Part shown: piece after piece, positions 7,628 through 15,381 of the stretch
Position numbering within the stretch: the first letter of the stretch is position 1
How the letters are laid out: every line of letters begins with the position of its first letter
From: Stigonema ocellatum SAG 48.90 = DSM 106950
GTDB taxonomy: Bacteria > Cyanobacteriota > Cyanobacteriia > Cyanobacteriales > Nostocaceae
Reading direction: 5' to 3'
NCBI GenBank assembly: GCA_016903675.1
Contig: JADQBA010000139.1
Coordinates: 1 to 22,827 of the forward strand
DNA length: 22,827 bases
Program-made: the position numbers and the translations under genes
Notes under the pieces: model-generated
The model's input: the letters and a program-made list of their open reading frames with translations, nothing else
Told to the model about the DNA's origin: nothing
Database searches by the model: none

Positions 7628-7717
7628 GAAAGTGAAAACTTTCAAGAGTTACGAAACCGCAGATGTAGACGCCCTTTGGGCGGCTTCCCGTAGGGTACGC
7701 AGATGAACGCAGATGAA
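7628..7717. repeat. Small hairpin and CGCAGATG repeat element
   Basis: GAAAGT-GAAA-ACTTTC (7628-7643) is a 6-bp tetraloop hairpin directly after the flv2 stop. It is followed by a dispersed-repeat-like block with CGCAGATG at 7658, 7698 and 7708 and a CGCCC-TTT-GGGCG hairpin near 7670-7682. It fills the flv2 to psiE-like gap and is not followed by a T-run. Confidence 0.5.
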
Positions 7718-7751
7718 TTTGTACTATATAGTTAGACAGAAGGAGATTTGA

Positions 7752-8327
7752 ATGGATCAGCCTGTTAATAAGCAGTCAACAAATCGTTACGAATGGTTAA
7801 GTCGAAATCGACTCGTTCAATGTCTTGAAGCTGTCCAAGATTTGATTATCATTTCCCTATGCATTGGTTTATTCAGCTTCATGGCAATTGAGATGCGAGC
7901 AATGTTTTACTCGCTGCTACCTCCTCTTGATTTCAAAGCTGTCACTTCAGATATTTTATTCCTGTTGATTTTGGTTGAGTTATTCCGACTGCTGATTATT
8001 TACTTACAAGAGCAACGAGTCTCTATTGGCGTTGCGGTGGAAGTTTCCATTGTTTCCGTACTGCGAGAAGTGATTGTGCGGGGAGTGTTAGATGCACCCT
8101 GGACCCAGACTTTATCTGCATGTGCCTTCTTACTGGTGATGGGGGTTTTACTAATAGTTCGAGTTTGGCTACCGCCAACTTTCAATGGCATTGACCCTGA
8201 ACGTTTCTTGTCTGTGAGAAATCAGATGCTTTCTAACTCATCTGAATCTGTTGACCATCCTCCTAATCTAGACTATGACGCTATTGCTTCTTTTGCGGGA
8301 GAAGGTAATTCTCGTCCAAGACATTAA
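7752..8327 (+). CDS. PsiE-family membrane protein (possible flv4-2 operon partner)
   Basis: This is a membrane protein of 191 residues. Hydrophobic stretches lie at about 31-50 (LIIISLCIGLFSFMAI), 64-85 (SDILFLLILVELFRLLIIYL), 97-112 and 122-140. The ELFRLLIIYLQEQRVSIGVAVEVSIVSVLREVIV block resembles the PsiE family (phosphate-starvation-inducible E-like). The soluble C-terminus is polar. AAGGAG lies 6 nt before the ATG. It follows flv2 after 126 bp and is closed by a terminator, so it is probably the third gene of the operon. In Synechocystis the flv4-flv2 operon contains a small membrane protein, Sll0218, which acts at PSII, but there it sits between the two flv genes. Whether this protein is its counterpart is my inference and needs alignment. 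Confidence 0.65.
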   Translation: MDQPVNKQSTNRYEWLSRNRLVQCLEAVQDLIIISLCIGLFSFMAIEMRAMFYSLLPPLDFKAVTSDILFLLILVELFRLLIIYLQEQRVSIGVAVEVSIVSVLREVIVRGVLDAPWTQTLSACAFLLVMGVLLIVRVWLPPTFNGIDPERFLSVRNQMLSNSSESVDHPPNLDYDAIASFAGEGNSRPRH

Positions 8328-8354
8328 GACATTTTAATAGGGTAGAACACAATC

Positions 8355-8391
8355 ATCCTCTCCAGAGACTCTTTTGGAGGGGATTTTATTT
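8355..8391 (+). terminator. Intrinsic terminator of the flv operon
   Basis: ATCCTCTCCA (8355-8364) and TGGAGGGGAT (8375-8384) form a 10-bp stem with one G-T pair and a 10-nt loop, followed by TTTTATTT. It lies 28 nt after the psiE-like stop and marks the end of the flv4-flv2-psiE unit. Confidence 0.8.
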
Positions 8392-8872
8392 CAATAACCT
8401 GAGTTCGACGTAAGAAAAAGTCTGAAAACTAGACAGAGTAGAGATTATAGCAACACAAGTCCATTTGAATTGATGTCAATAAGCTTCGATAAATGAGAAT
8501 AATTCACTCTATACTTCAAAACGTTACATACTAATAATTCAAAAAATATTACTAAATGATGGTTATGTTATTAAGTATTAATCCTGGTATTTATCGTAGG
8601 TTATGCGATCGCTACGCCATCAGCCCAAGATTTGTAAGTGAGGAAATTTTATTTCATCGCTGTCAATCTTTACTTCAACAGCAAGATTTGATTCAAGGGT
8701 TAACTGGTTTTCATTGGTGGATTAAAATCGGGACTTAATCGTAAATAATTTACCGAACATGATATAATTTTTTCTTTGGAAGTCCCTTAAGCAGCGATTA
8801 AACACACGGCGATTGATGCCTTGGTTATGCAAGATTTTGTTAGAAGATGTAAAAATTGAAACAAATACTACG
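8392..8872. other. AT-rich intergenic region without a recognised gene
   Basis: This 480-bp stretch holds one plus-strand reading frame of 60 codons (8556-8738) with no recognisable motif and no Shine-Dalgarno, so I do not call it a gene. One HIP1 site lies near 8607. Promoter elements for the MATE gene are presumably here, but none stands out. Confidence 0.4.
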
Positions 8873-10387
8873 ATGTTAAGCAAACTAATAACTGAGAACT
8901 TTGGCGGTAAGCGCATCAGCACTATTGCGTCAAAGCTCACAGGAGAATACACATATGGCTTCGTAACTCGCTACTTCCGACTGGCTCTAGCCAACGTCCT
9001 CTCCAATATCATGATACCACTGGCCAATTTAGTCAGTGTCATCTTCTTGGGTCATCTTTCGGAAATCCACCACCTAGCTGGAGTTGCCCTAGCTGGAAAC
9101 CTGCTTAACTTTGTCTACTTCGTTTTAGTCTTTTTACGGATGGGCACCACCGGGGTAACAGCACAAGCTGTAGGACGAGATGACCGAGAGGGTGTGTTGT
9201 TGGTGGGACTGCGTAATGGTTTAATTGCTGTTGTGCTGGGTGGAGCTTTAATACTGTTGCAGTACCCTTTGGGATATGTGGGGTTTGCTCTGCTAGATGT
9301 CGCCCCAGAGGTTAAGGCTTCAGGTCTTTCATATTTTAACACCCAGATTTGGGGAGCGCCTGCGATTTTGCTCAACTTCGTCCTGCTTGGCTGGTTTCTC
9401 GGACGGGAAAAAAATGGCTTAGTTGTGCTGTTGTCGGTCGTGGGCAATGCTGCCAATATCGCACTCGACTACCTGTTTATTATCCACTTGGGCTGGGAAA
9501 GCATGGGGGCAGGAGTATCTTATGCTACAAGCCAATATCTGTCTCTATTGGTGGGATTGATTTTTTTGTGCAAAGAAATCCAGTGGCAAGAGTTACGAGA
9601 GGTAGCTGGAAAAATTTGGGACACCTCAGCTATACGCTCCACCTTGATTTTCAATGGAAACATCTTTATTAGCAATTTAGTTCTTATGTTTACCTCCTTA
9701 ACGTTTAACTATCAGGGGGCACAGATGGGGACGATTATCTATACTCAAAATGCCTTGCTCTTACAGATATGGAATTTGAGCTTCTATTTTGTAGAAGGAT
9801 TGGGATATGGCACAGAAACTCTGGTCGGAAACTTTAAAGGAAAAGGAGCTTTACAACAGTTACGACCCCTAGCTGGAGTTTCTGTCTTAACTGCTCTGCT
9901 GGTGGGACTATCTTTCAGCGGAGTGTGTTGGCTATTTCCTGATATGGTTTTTGGGTTGTTAACCAACCACACCGAAGTCACCGAAAACATTCATATTTTT
10001 GTTCCCTGGTTGGTACTTGCCCTGATATGCAGTTCAATAGGTTTCACGCTAGATGGGTACTTCTTGGGTTTGGCAGAAGGGCATACTCTCCGCAATGTTA
10101 GTTTAGTTGCTCTTGCCGTGGGATTTTTACCTGCGGATGTAGCCGCCATTAAGTTTGAGAGTAACCATATTTTGTGGCTGGCTTTTCTTTTGTTCGACGC
10201 AATCAGAATGGTAATGCTTGGGGTACAGTTACCCAGGACATTTGCTCGTGATGTTGAGGACGGTAGTGTCTCCCTTCCCGCTATAGAAGCAGAACGCAAC
10301 TTTCCTCTAACTATAGAAGCAGATCGTAAACAGATGCTAGCCGAAAAATTGGAAGTTTGCCCGGATGAGAGGTCATTACTAAACTAG
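8873..10387 (+). CDS. MATE-family multidrug/metabolite efflux transporter
   Basis: This is an integral membrane exporter of about 504 residues with some 12 hydrophobic segments, the usual MATE/DinF layout. Typical signatures are NVLSNIMIPLANLVSVIFLGHL and FLRMGTTGVTAQAVGRDD in the first half, and GWFLGREKNGLVVLLSVVGN and GFTLDGYFLGLAEG later. It resembles the cyanobacterial MATE group that includes the transporter annotated GntT in guanitoxin clusters, but no guanitoxin genes are present here. The protein would couple export of a cationic or amphipathic compound to Na+ or H+ entry. I chose the ATG at 8873 (MLSKLITENF). An upstream TTG at 8813 is in frame, and neither start has a clear Shine-Dalgarno. 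It is convergent with the SET/ATP-grasp genes, so any link to them is by proximity only. Confidence 0.85.
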   Translation: MLSKLITENFGGKRISTIASKLTGEYTYGFVTRYFRLALANVLSNIMIPLANLVSVIFLGHLSEIHHLAGVALAGNLLNFVYFVLVFLRMGTTGVTAQAVGRDDREGVLLVGLRNGLIAVVLGGALILLQYPLGYVGFALLDVAPEVKASGLSYFNTQIWGAPAILLNFVLLGWFLGREKNGLVVLLSVVGNAANIALDYLFIIHLGWESMGAGVSYATSQYLSLLVGLIFLCKEIQWQELREVAGKIWDTSAIRSTLIFNGNIFISNLVLMFTSLTFNYQGAQMGTIIYTQNALLLQIWNLSFYFVEGLGYGTETLVGNFKGKGALQQLRPLAGVSVLTALLVGLSFSGVCWLFPDMVFGLLTNHTEVTENIHIFVPWLVLALICSSIGFTLDGYFLGLAEGHTLRNVSLVALAVGFLPADVAAIKFESNHILWLAFLLFDAIRMVMLGVQLPRTFARDVEDGSVSLPAIEAERNFPLTIEADRKQMLAEKLEVCPDERSLLN

Positions 10388-10592
10388 TACAACGCGGCGG
10401 AAATAAGCTGACCATCTGCACTCTTATTAAAAGCTTTATTTTCTTGGCTTTTGAATGCGTGAATGCGTGAATGCGTGACGAACGCCTTGAGCAAGGGTTT
10501 AAAACCCCCACTCAATCAAAAATTGAGTGGCTCTCGTTCAGGTGGGGTTTGAATCCCCATCTGAACGAAACATAGGCGCATAGCTACCTTCT
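10388..10592. repeat. Three adjacent hairpins and a GAATGCGT triplet between convergent genes
   Basis: GAATGCGT occurs three times in tandem (10453-10476). Then come three hairpins in a row: GGGTTT-A-AAACCC (10495-10507), CCACTCAAT-CAAAA-ATTGAGTGG (10508-10530), and CGTTCAG with CTGAACG enclosing TGGGG/CCCCA (10535-10567). None has a T-run, but together they could end transcription from both sides. They look like a dispersed repeat. Confidence 0.65.
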
Positions 10593-11135
10593 TCAATTGT
10601 CTGCCATCAAGTTAGTGTCATCAACCTCTTCAAAAACTAATTGTTTTATATAATCACTGATCTGAAAGGTCTGCAAAATAGCTGGTGGTAAATGTGCTGC
10701 GCCCTGAATGCGTCCCAGGCATCCTTGAGTTCCGCAGTGACAATCAAACTCTTGAGCCATAGACCATTCCGTAGATGGATAGAAGAAGGTCATTTCTTCA
10801 CCCACCTCAATCTTTCTCAGACAGGTGAGAACCCTCTTTGTAGTGTCAAAGAAAACATTGGGGTCGCAACTGTGATTTATATAGTGTAAAAACTCTGAAG
10901 TGAACAGAATATGTTCTTGCTCATTCAATTGCACTGTCAAATAGTTTGGATATGTCAAGATTTCTTTAGCTTTGAGATTGGAAATAATGTCACCTGGTAT
11001 AAAGTTCACAGTTGCATGAAGCGATTTTTCACCTGTTAAAGGACATTCCCAAACTTCAGCAAAAGATGAAACTTTAGTGACTTTATGTTGGGTAGTAGTT
11101 AGCTCTTCCTTAGTGGAGAATATCTGATTTGTCAT
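10593..11135 (-). CDS. SET-domain methyltransferase, stand-alone
   Basis: This 180-residue protein is little more than a SET domain with a post-SET zinc motif. It carries the catalytic and SAM-binding NHSCDPN (residues 87-93), the closing-strand motif GEEMTFFYP (112-120), and the post-SET cysteines C132-x-C134-x4-C139. SET proteins transfer methyl groups from SAM to lysine side chains of proteins. The substrate here is unknown. It lies 51 bp downstream of an ATP-grasp/SET fusion in the same direction, almost certainly in the same transcript. The two SET domains share NHSCDPN and the CxCG post-SET pattern, suggesting duplication. No Shine-Dalgarno precedes the ATG. Confidence 0.85.
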   Translation of the reverse strand: MTNQIFSTKEELTTTQHKVTKVSSFAEVWECPLTGEKSLHATVNFIPGDIISNLKAKEILTYPNYLTVQLNEQEHILFTSEFLHYINHSCDPNVFFDTTKRVLTCLRKIEVGEEMTFFYPSTEWSMAQEFDCHCGTQGCLGRIQGAAHLPPAILQTFQISDYIKQLVFEEVDDTNLMADN

Positions 11136-11186
11136 CGAATAGTCACAAATGAATTTTGTATGGAATAGTCAAGACAATATATCTTC

Positions 11187-12680
11187 CTACATTTTGGGGC
11201 TATTTTCTATTAAAGATAGAGAAAAATCAACATCAATTTTTAGTGGTGATTTTTTTAACTCCTTTTCCCGCTGAGTTACGGAATTTCCAGATATTCCGCG
11301 AATGATACCTCGACAATTGAGTGAGCCACACTGACAGTGAAATTCCAACATATTTTCATCGTATAATGTGGCATAGTCTAAGGTCAGTTCCTCACCCGCA
11401 GTAATATCTCGTATTGCCACAAAATCAAGTCCCCGAACAGCAATGTTAGGGTCGCAAGAGTGGTTTTGCGGACTCCATTCTGTTGGATTATCATCCCACA
11501 AAATGAAAACTTCTTCACTAATGGGATAGGCGTAACGTTGAAAATCTTCTTTTTGGGGAGCATCCCAATGAGATTCGACATAAGAACGAGTGACAATTTT
11601 TTGCGATCTAGCTTCTCCTTGAAATACAACTTCACCAGATTTCAAATCCTTCACTGCATAGATGCCATAGCCGGAAATCTCATTATTCCGCACTTTATAC
11701 TTCTTTTGGCGGCCTTGGTGTCTGGCAATTCCTTCAGCAATAATATGTTTGAGAAATCCATCTAAACCAGCCCCGTCAAATTTTAGGATATAGTCAGCAG
11801 AATTTTCGGAAACTTCAGCACAAAGAACAGTGCATGGTAAATTAATTTCCAAAAAAAAGACTTCTCCTTTCCCATTGATTCTAAAGTCAACTCGAGCATA
11901 TCCAGTGGGATTGATAGCCAAAAAAATAAGCTTTGTCGCTTCTCTTAAATGTACATCAAGTTGCTCGTCATAACAAGGAACATAGCACTCTGGATGATGT
12001 TGTTTATGCTTTAGTTCATAGGTTTTAAAATGCTCCCCTTTGGGAAATAAAAACTCAACAGGTTTATATACCACAGGCGAGCCTGGATCGTCTGGGTTAG
12101 CTGCTATCAGAACGGTCAGTTCGCGTCCATCAATATACTCTTCAATCAAAACTCGCTCAAAGTTAGCCAGAATATCCGCAGCTTTGCTCAGAAGTTCTTC
12201 TTTTGTTGTTACATAAGATTTATTGTCAACTCCCAGACTGTCCCCTGTTTCTGCCGGCTTCACAAAAAGGGGAAATTTTAAATTATGAAAGGTGTTTTCC
12301 ACATCAGCTAAAGTTTCAGCTACTACAAACGCTGGTGTCTTAACTCCCATCGATTCAGCAACATATTTTATTACATCCTTGGGAGGATCGTACGGAGTTG
12401 ATTTAGGCCCCGTGTACGGTAAGTTGAGGTGTTCTAAGGCAGTAGCAACATCGTAAGAGAAGGGAATATCCCAATCTCGATAGCCCTCAATCAGGTTGAC
12501 AAAAATATCGTACCCTTGCTTTTTTAGCTCTTTTAACTGACGATAGGCTATAGCTTTATTGAGAAATACATGGTCTACTTGATCTTCGGGTAATAGATGA
12601 GACAAGTTGCGAGGTGGGTCATAGTTTTTATAGTCTAATGTCGATTGGGAATAGTCAGGTTGCAAAACGCAAACTTTCAT
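11187..12680 (-). CDS. ATP-grasp ligase fused to a SET methyltransferase domain
   Basis: This 497-residue protein has two domains. Residues 1 to about 320 are an ATP-grasp fold of the D-Ala-D-Ala ligase type. It includes an N-terminal domain with EGYRDWDIPFSYDVATALEHLNLPYTGP in family style, an ATP-binding loop KPAETGDSLGVD (141-152), an adenine-contact strand VLIEEYIDGREL (177-188), and a magnesium site in RVDFRINGKGEVFFLEINLP (263-282). The NxxPG motif that binds D-Ala in true Ddl enzymes is replaced by NLPCTVL, so the acceptor probably differs. Residues about 327-465 are a SET domain with NHSCDPN (406-412), GEELTLDYA (429-437) and post-SET C449-x-C451-x4-C456. The protein could both ligate and methylate one substrate. 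AGGA lies 8 nt before the ATG. Its substrate is unknown. Confidence 0.88.
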   Translation of the reverse strand: MKVCVLQPDYSQSTLDYKNYDPPRNLSHLLPEDQVDHVFLNKAIAYRQLKELKKQGYDIFVNLIEGYRDWDIPFSYDVATALEHLNLPYTGPKSTPYDPPKDVIKYVAESMGVKTPAFVVAETLADVENTFHNLKFPLFVKPAETGDSLGVDNKSYVTTKEELLSKAADILANFERVLIEEYIDGRELTVLIAANPDDPGSPVVYKPVEFLFPKGEHFKTYELKHKQHHPECYVPCYDEQLDVHLREATKLIFLAINPTGYARVDFRINGKGEVFFLEINLPCTVLCAEVSENSADYILKFDGAGLDGFLKHIIAEGIARHQGRQKKYKVRNNEISGYGIYAVKDLKSGEVVFQGEARSQKIVTRSYVESHWDAPQKEDFQRYAYPISEEVFILWDDNPTEWSPQNHSCDPNIAVRGLDFVAIRDITAGEELTLDYATLYDENMLEFHCQCGSLNCRGIIRGISGNSVTQREKELKKSPLKIDVDFSLSLIENSPKM

Positions 12681-12770
12681 ATCAATTTCCTAAAGTGTCA
12701 AAGCTACCATGTATTCAAAATACATAAATATGTAGACTTTTAGCAATACCTTCGCCAATTTAGGTGATTT

Positions 12771-12950
12771 TTGAAAAAGAAATTACCTTTTTCTGGCAAA
12801 CTCCAGTTTCGCACTACTCCTGAACAGCATCGCCAGATTTATCTGGCGGCGAAAAAAGCAGGTAAAAGTATTAATGCTTGGATCGATGAGGTTTTGGCTA
12901 AAACAGCAGAATCAGTCAACACCCCATCGCCTGCTCCAGATAATCTTTAA
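12771..12950 (+). CDS. Small ribbon-helix-helix (HicB C-terminal/Arc-like) protein
   Basis: A 59-residue reading frame starts at TTG 12771, just after an in-frame TGA at 12765-12767. It encodes KLQFRTTPEQHRQIYLAAKK followed by AGKSINAWIDEVLAKTAE. This beta-strand/helix/helix pattern with SINAWI is the ribbon-helix-helix DNA-binding fold seen at the C-terminus of HicB antitoxins and in stand-alone Arc-like proteins. A weak AGGTGA lies 3 nt before the TTG. No HicA toxin lies next to it. It may be an independent DNA-binding protein or a remnant of a longer HicB. It lies between the ATP-grasp/SET unit (opposite strand) and rbcL. Confidence 0.6.
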   Translation: MKKKLPFSGKLQFRTTPEQHRQIYLAAKKAGKSINAWIDEVLAKTAESVNTPSPAPDNL

Positions 12951-13338
12951 GATTCATTACCTCCTATTGACATCTGTGCCCATATTTGAAGTGTATTTCT
13001 GCCCCCTTTTCTACGGATAAGCGTGTACTTAAAAGACTAAGTAAAACACTGCTCTCTAATTAATAAGCTCAGTTTATAACACAGGCAGCAATGTTCTATG
13101 TTTAGCTTATTGATTTAAAGTGATCAGTGTATTAAAGTCAAATATAGGACTACACCGCAGGCACGCTCACAAGCCCAGTTGGAACTAACTCTGTGTCTAA
13201 AGCACAGAGATAGCACCTTTGTGTGGGTAATAATTTGTCGGTAATAAAAGTTAAAAAGTGCCGCTCTCCAAATTCAAATAGTTGCCAGATAGGTTCTGGT
13301 AATATTAAGCAAGATTCAGCATTCACAGGAAGAGATAC
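12951..13338 (+). promoter_or_regulatory. rbcL upstream regulatory region and leader
   Basis: This 388-bp stretch has no gene. Cyanobacterial rbcL genes commonly have long regulated leaders. Visible structure includes the widely spaced dyad AATAAGCT (13062-13069) and AGCTTATT (13104-13111). There is also a direct repeat TTAAAGT at 13115 and 13132 around TGATCA, and a 7-bp hairpin CTCTGTG-TCTAAAG-CACAGAG (13189-13209). AGGAAG lies shortly before the rbcL ATG. No perfect GTA-N8-TAC NtcA site was found. Confidence 0.55.
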
Positions 13339-14769
13339 ATGTCATATTCGCAAACGAAAACGCAATCTAAAGCTGGATATCAAGCCGGGGTAAAAGACTA
13401 CAGACTGACGTATTACACCCCAGATTACACTCCCAAAGATACAGACATCCTCGCAGCTTTCCGTGTAACCCCTCAGCCAGGTGTTCCTCCTGAAGAAGCA
13501 GGCGCGGCAGTGGCTGCTGAATCCTCTACAGGTACATGGACTACCGTATGGACAGACTTACTGACTGACCTAGATCGCTACAAAGGTCGTTGTTATGACA
13601 TTGAGCCAGTCCGTGGAGAAGACAACCAGTACATCTGCTACATTGCCTATCCCTTAGATTTGTTTGAGGAAGGCTCTGTCACCAACATGCTGACCTCTAT
13701 TGTGGGGAACGTATTTGGTTTCAAAGCGCTACGTGCCCTGCGTTTGGAAGACCTTCGCATCCCTGTGGCATACCTCAAGACTTTCCAAGGACCTCCTCAT
13801 GGTATCCAAGTAGAGCGGGACAAAATCAATAAGTATGGTCGTCCACTGCTGGGCTGCACCATCAAACCCAAGTTGGGTCTATCTGCTAAAAACTATGGTC
13901 GTGCCGTTTATGAATGTTTACGGGGCGGTCTGGATTTCACCAAGGATGACGAAAACATCAACTCTCAGCCCTTCATGCGCTGGCGCGATCGCTTCCTGTT
14001 TGTAGCAGAAGCAATCAAAAAAGCTCAGGCTGAAACAGGTGAAATCAAGGGTCACTACCTCAACTGTACCGCTGGTACCGTTGATGAAATGCTCAAGCGG
14101 GCTGAGTTTGCTAAAGAACTCCAAATGCCCATCATCATGCACGACTACCTGACCGCAGGTTTCACCGCTAACACCACCCTTGCTCATTGGTGCCGTGATA
14201 ACGGTATATTGCTACACATCCACCGCGCTATGCACGCGGTTATCGACCGTCAGAAGAACCACGGTGTACACTTCCGCGTTTTGGCGAAGTGTCTGCGCAT
14301 GTCTGGTGGAGACCATATCCACACTGGTACAGTGGTCGGTAAGCTCGAAGGTGAGCGCGGAATTACTATGGGTTTTGTAGACCTACTGCGCGAAAACTAT
14401 GTGGAGCAAGATAAGTCTCGTGGTATCTACTTCACCCAAGACTGGGCTTCTATGCCTGGTGTAATGGCGGTGGCTTCTGGTGGTATCCACGTATGGCACA
14501 TGCCCGCATTGGTTGAAATCTTCGGTGATGACTCTGTGCTGCAATTCGGTGGTGGAACCCTCGGACACCCCTGGGGTAACGCACCAGGTGCAACCGCCAA
14601 CCGCGTAGCCCTCGAAGCTTGTGTTGCTGCTCGTAACGAAGGTCGTGACCTCGGTCGCGAAGGTAATGATATTATTCGTGAAGCTGCTAAGTGGTCTCCT
14701 GAACTGGCGATCGCTTGCGAAACTTGGAAGGAAATCAAGTTTGAATTCCAGGCCATGGATACTGTCTGA
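13339..14769 (+). CDS. rbcL: Rubisco large subunit, form IB
   Basis: The 476-residue sequence is a typical cyanobacterial form IB large subunit (EC 4.1.1.39), which fixes CO2 onto RuBP in the carboxysome. The catalytic motifs are intact: KPKLGLSAKNYGRA, the carbamylated lysine in GGLDFTKDDENINSQPF, HIHRAMHAVIDR, loop 6 region GTVVGKLEG, and the C-terminal IREAAKWSPELAIACE. The start is set by AGGAAG upstream and by the conserved opening MSYSQTKTQSKAGYQAGVKDYRLTYY. The residue matching Lys14 of plant large subunits is Gln here (GYQAGVKDY). It heads the rbcL-rbcX-rbcS cluster and probably has a long regulated leader. Confidence is very high. Confidence 0.99.
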   Translation: MSYSQTKTQSKAGYQAGVKDYRLTYYTPDYTPKDTDILAAFRVTPQPGVPPEEAGAAVAAESSTGTWTTVWTDLLTDLDRYKGRCYDIEPVRGEDNQYICYIAYPLDLFEEGSVTNMLTSIVGNVFGFKALRALRLEDLRIPVAYLKTFQGPPHGIQVERDKINKYGRPLLGCTIKPKLGLSAKNYGRAVYECLRGGLDFTKDDENINSQPFMRWRDRFLFVAEAIKKAQAETGEIKGHYLNCTAGTVDEMLKRAEFAKELQMPIIMHDYLTAGFTANTTLAHWCRDNGILLHIHRAMHAVIDRQKNHGVHFRVLAKCLRMSGGDHIHTGTVVGKLEGERGITMGFVDLLRENYVEQDKSRGIYFTQDWASMPGVMAVASGGIHVWHMPALVEIFGDDSVLQFGGGTLGHPWGNAPGATANRVALEACVAARNEGRDLGREGNDIIREAAKWSPELAIACETWKEIKFEFQAMDTV

Positions 14770-14947
14770 TCGAATAATTCGTAATTCGTAATTCGTAATT
14801 CGTAATTAAGGGTCACGAAAATAAAAACTCGCCTCAAGCGTAACTTCAAGCACTTGGATGAGTGCTGCGGAGTCACTATTGCGCATTACGAATTAGCAAT
14901 TACCAATTTTTGATAGCTCCCTCACAGCTTCTTGGCTAAGGCAAACT
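14770..14947. repeat. GTAATTC heptamer array between rbcL and rbcX
   Basis: About four tandem GTAATTC units lie at 14775-14808, directly after the rbcL stop. A related inverted piece (CATTACGAATT) lies at about 14884-14894 before rbcX, so the two could pair. The rest of the 178-bp gap shows no gene. Confidence 0.65.
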
Positions 14948-15364
14948 ATGGATCTAAAACAAGTTGCAAAAGACACGACCAAGGTGCTGACGAGCTACCT
15001 GACCTATCAAGCAGTAAGAATTGTGGTCGCTCAATTAAGCGAGACAAATCCTACCAAGGCAATCTGGCTCAATGGCTTCTCTTCCACAGGCAAAATTCAG
15101 GATGGAGAAGCCTACATCCAAGAGTTACTTCAGGCAAATCAGGAATTAGCCTTGCGAATCATGACTGTGCGAGAACATCTGGCTACGGAAGTTACAGGCT
15201 TCCTACCAGAAATGGCTGTTGCTGCCATCGCCCAGTCCAATATGGAACATCGTCGTCAGCATCTAGAACGTATTACAAGGCTGCACTTGCCAGATCCGGA
15301 AACCGATAGTGCCTCTATGCCAGAAGCATTGCCCGAAAATTCTACTGACTCAGAATCTAATTAA
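14948..15364 (+). CDS. rbcX: Rubisco assembly chaperone RbcX
   Basis: The 138-residue protein matches RbcX, the homodimeric all-helical chaperone that clamps the C-terminal tail of RbcL (EIKFEFQ-type motif) and stabilises RbcL dimers during L8 assembly. Visible family features are the N-terminal DTTKVLTSYLTYQAVRIVVAQLSETNP helix, the conserved WLNGFSS, and the GEAYIQELL and LALRIMTVREHLA helices. A variable acidic tail rich in Ser, Glu and Pro follows. AAGG precedes the ATG. Its place between rbcL and rbcS is the standard cyanobacterial arrangement. Confidence 0.97.
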   Translation: MDLKQVAKDTTKVLTSYLTYQAVRIVVAQLSETNPTKAIWLNGFSSTGKIQDGEAYIQELLQANQELALRIMTVREHLATEVTGFLPEMAVAAIAQSNMEHRRQHLERITRLHLPDPETDSASMPEALPENSTDSESN

Positions 15365-15381
15365 GATAACCTAAGGAAACC

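Noticed and set aside
8556..8738. 60-codon plus-strand frame before the MATE gene
   Set aside because: No Shine-Dalgarno, no motif, and it lies in AT-rich DNA. I cannot support it as a gene.
10535..10567. tRNA-like T-arm (GGGGTTTGAATCCCC)
   Set aside because: No acceptor, D or anticodon arms surround it, and it lies within a larger symmetrical hairpin.
13339..13380. RbcL Lys14 methylation site
   Set aside because: The residue at the plant Lys14 position is Gln here, so the plant modification cannot occur at that site.
14427..14876. 149-codon minus-strand frame opposite the rbcL 3' end
   Set aside because: It is a shadow of the rbcL coding sequence with no family features, and it continues into the heptamer repeat.
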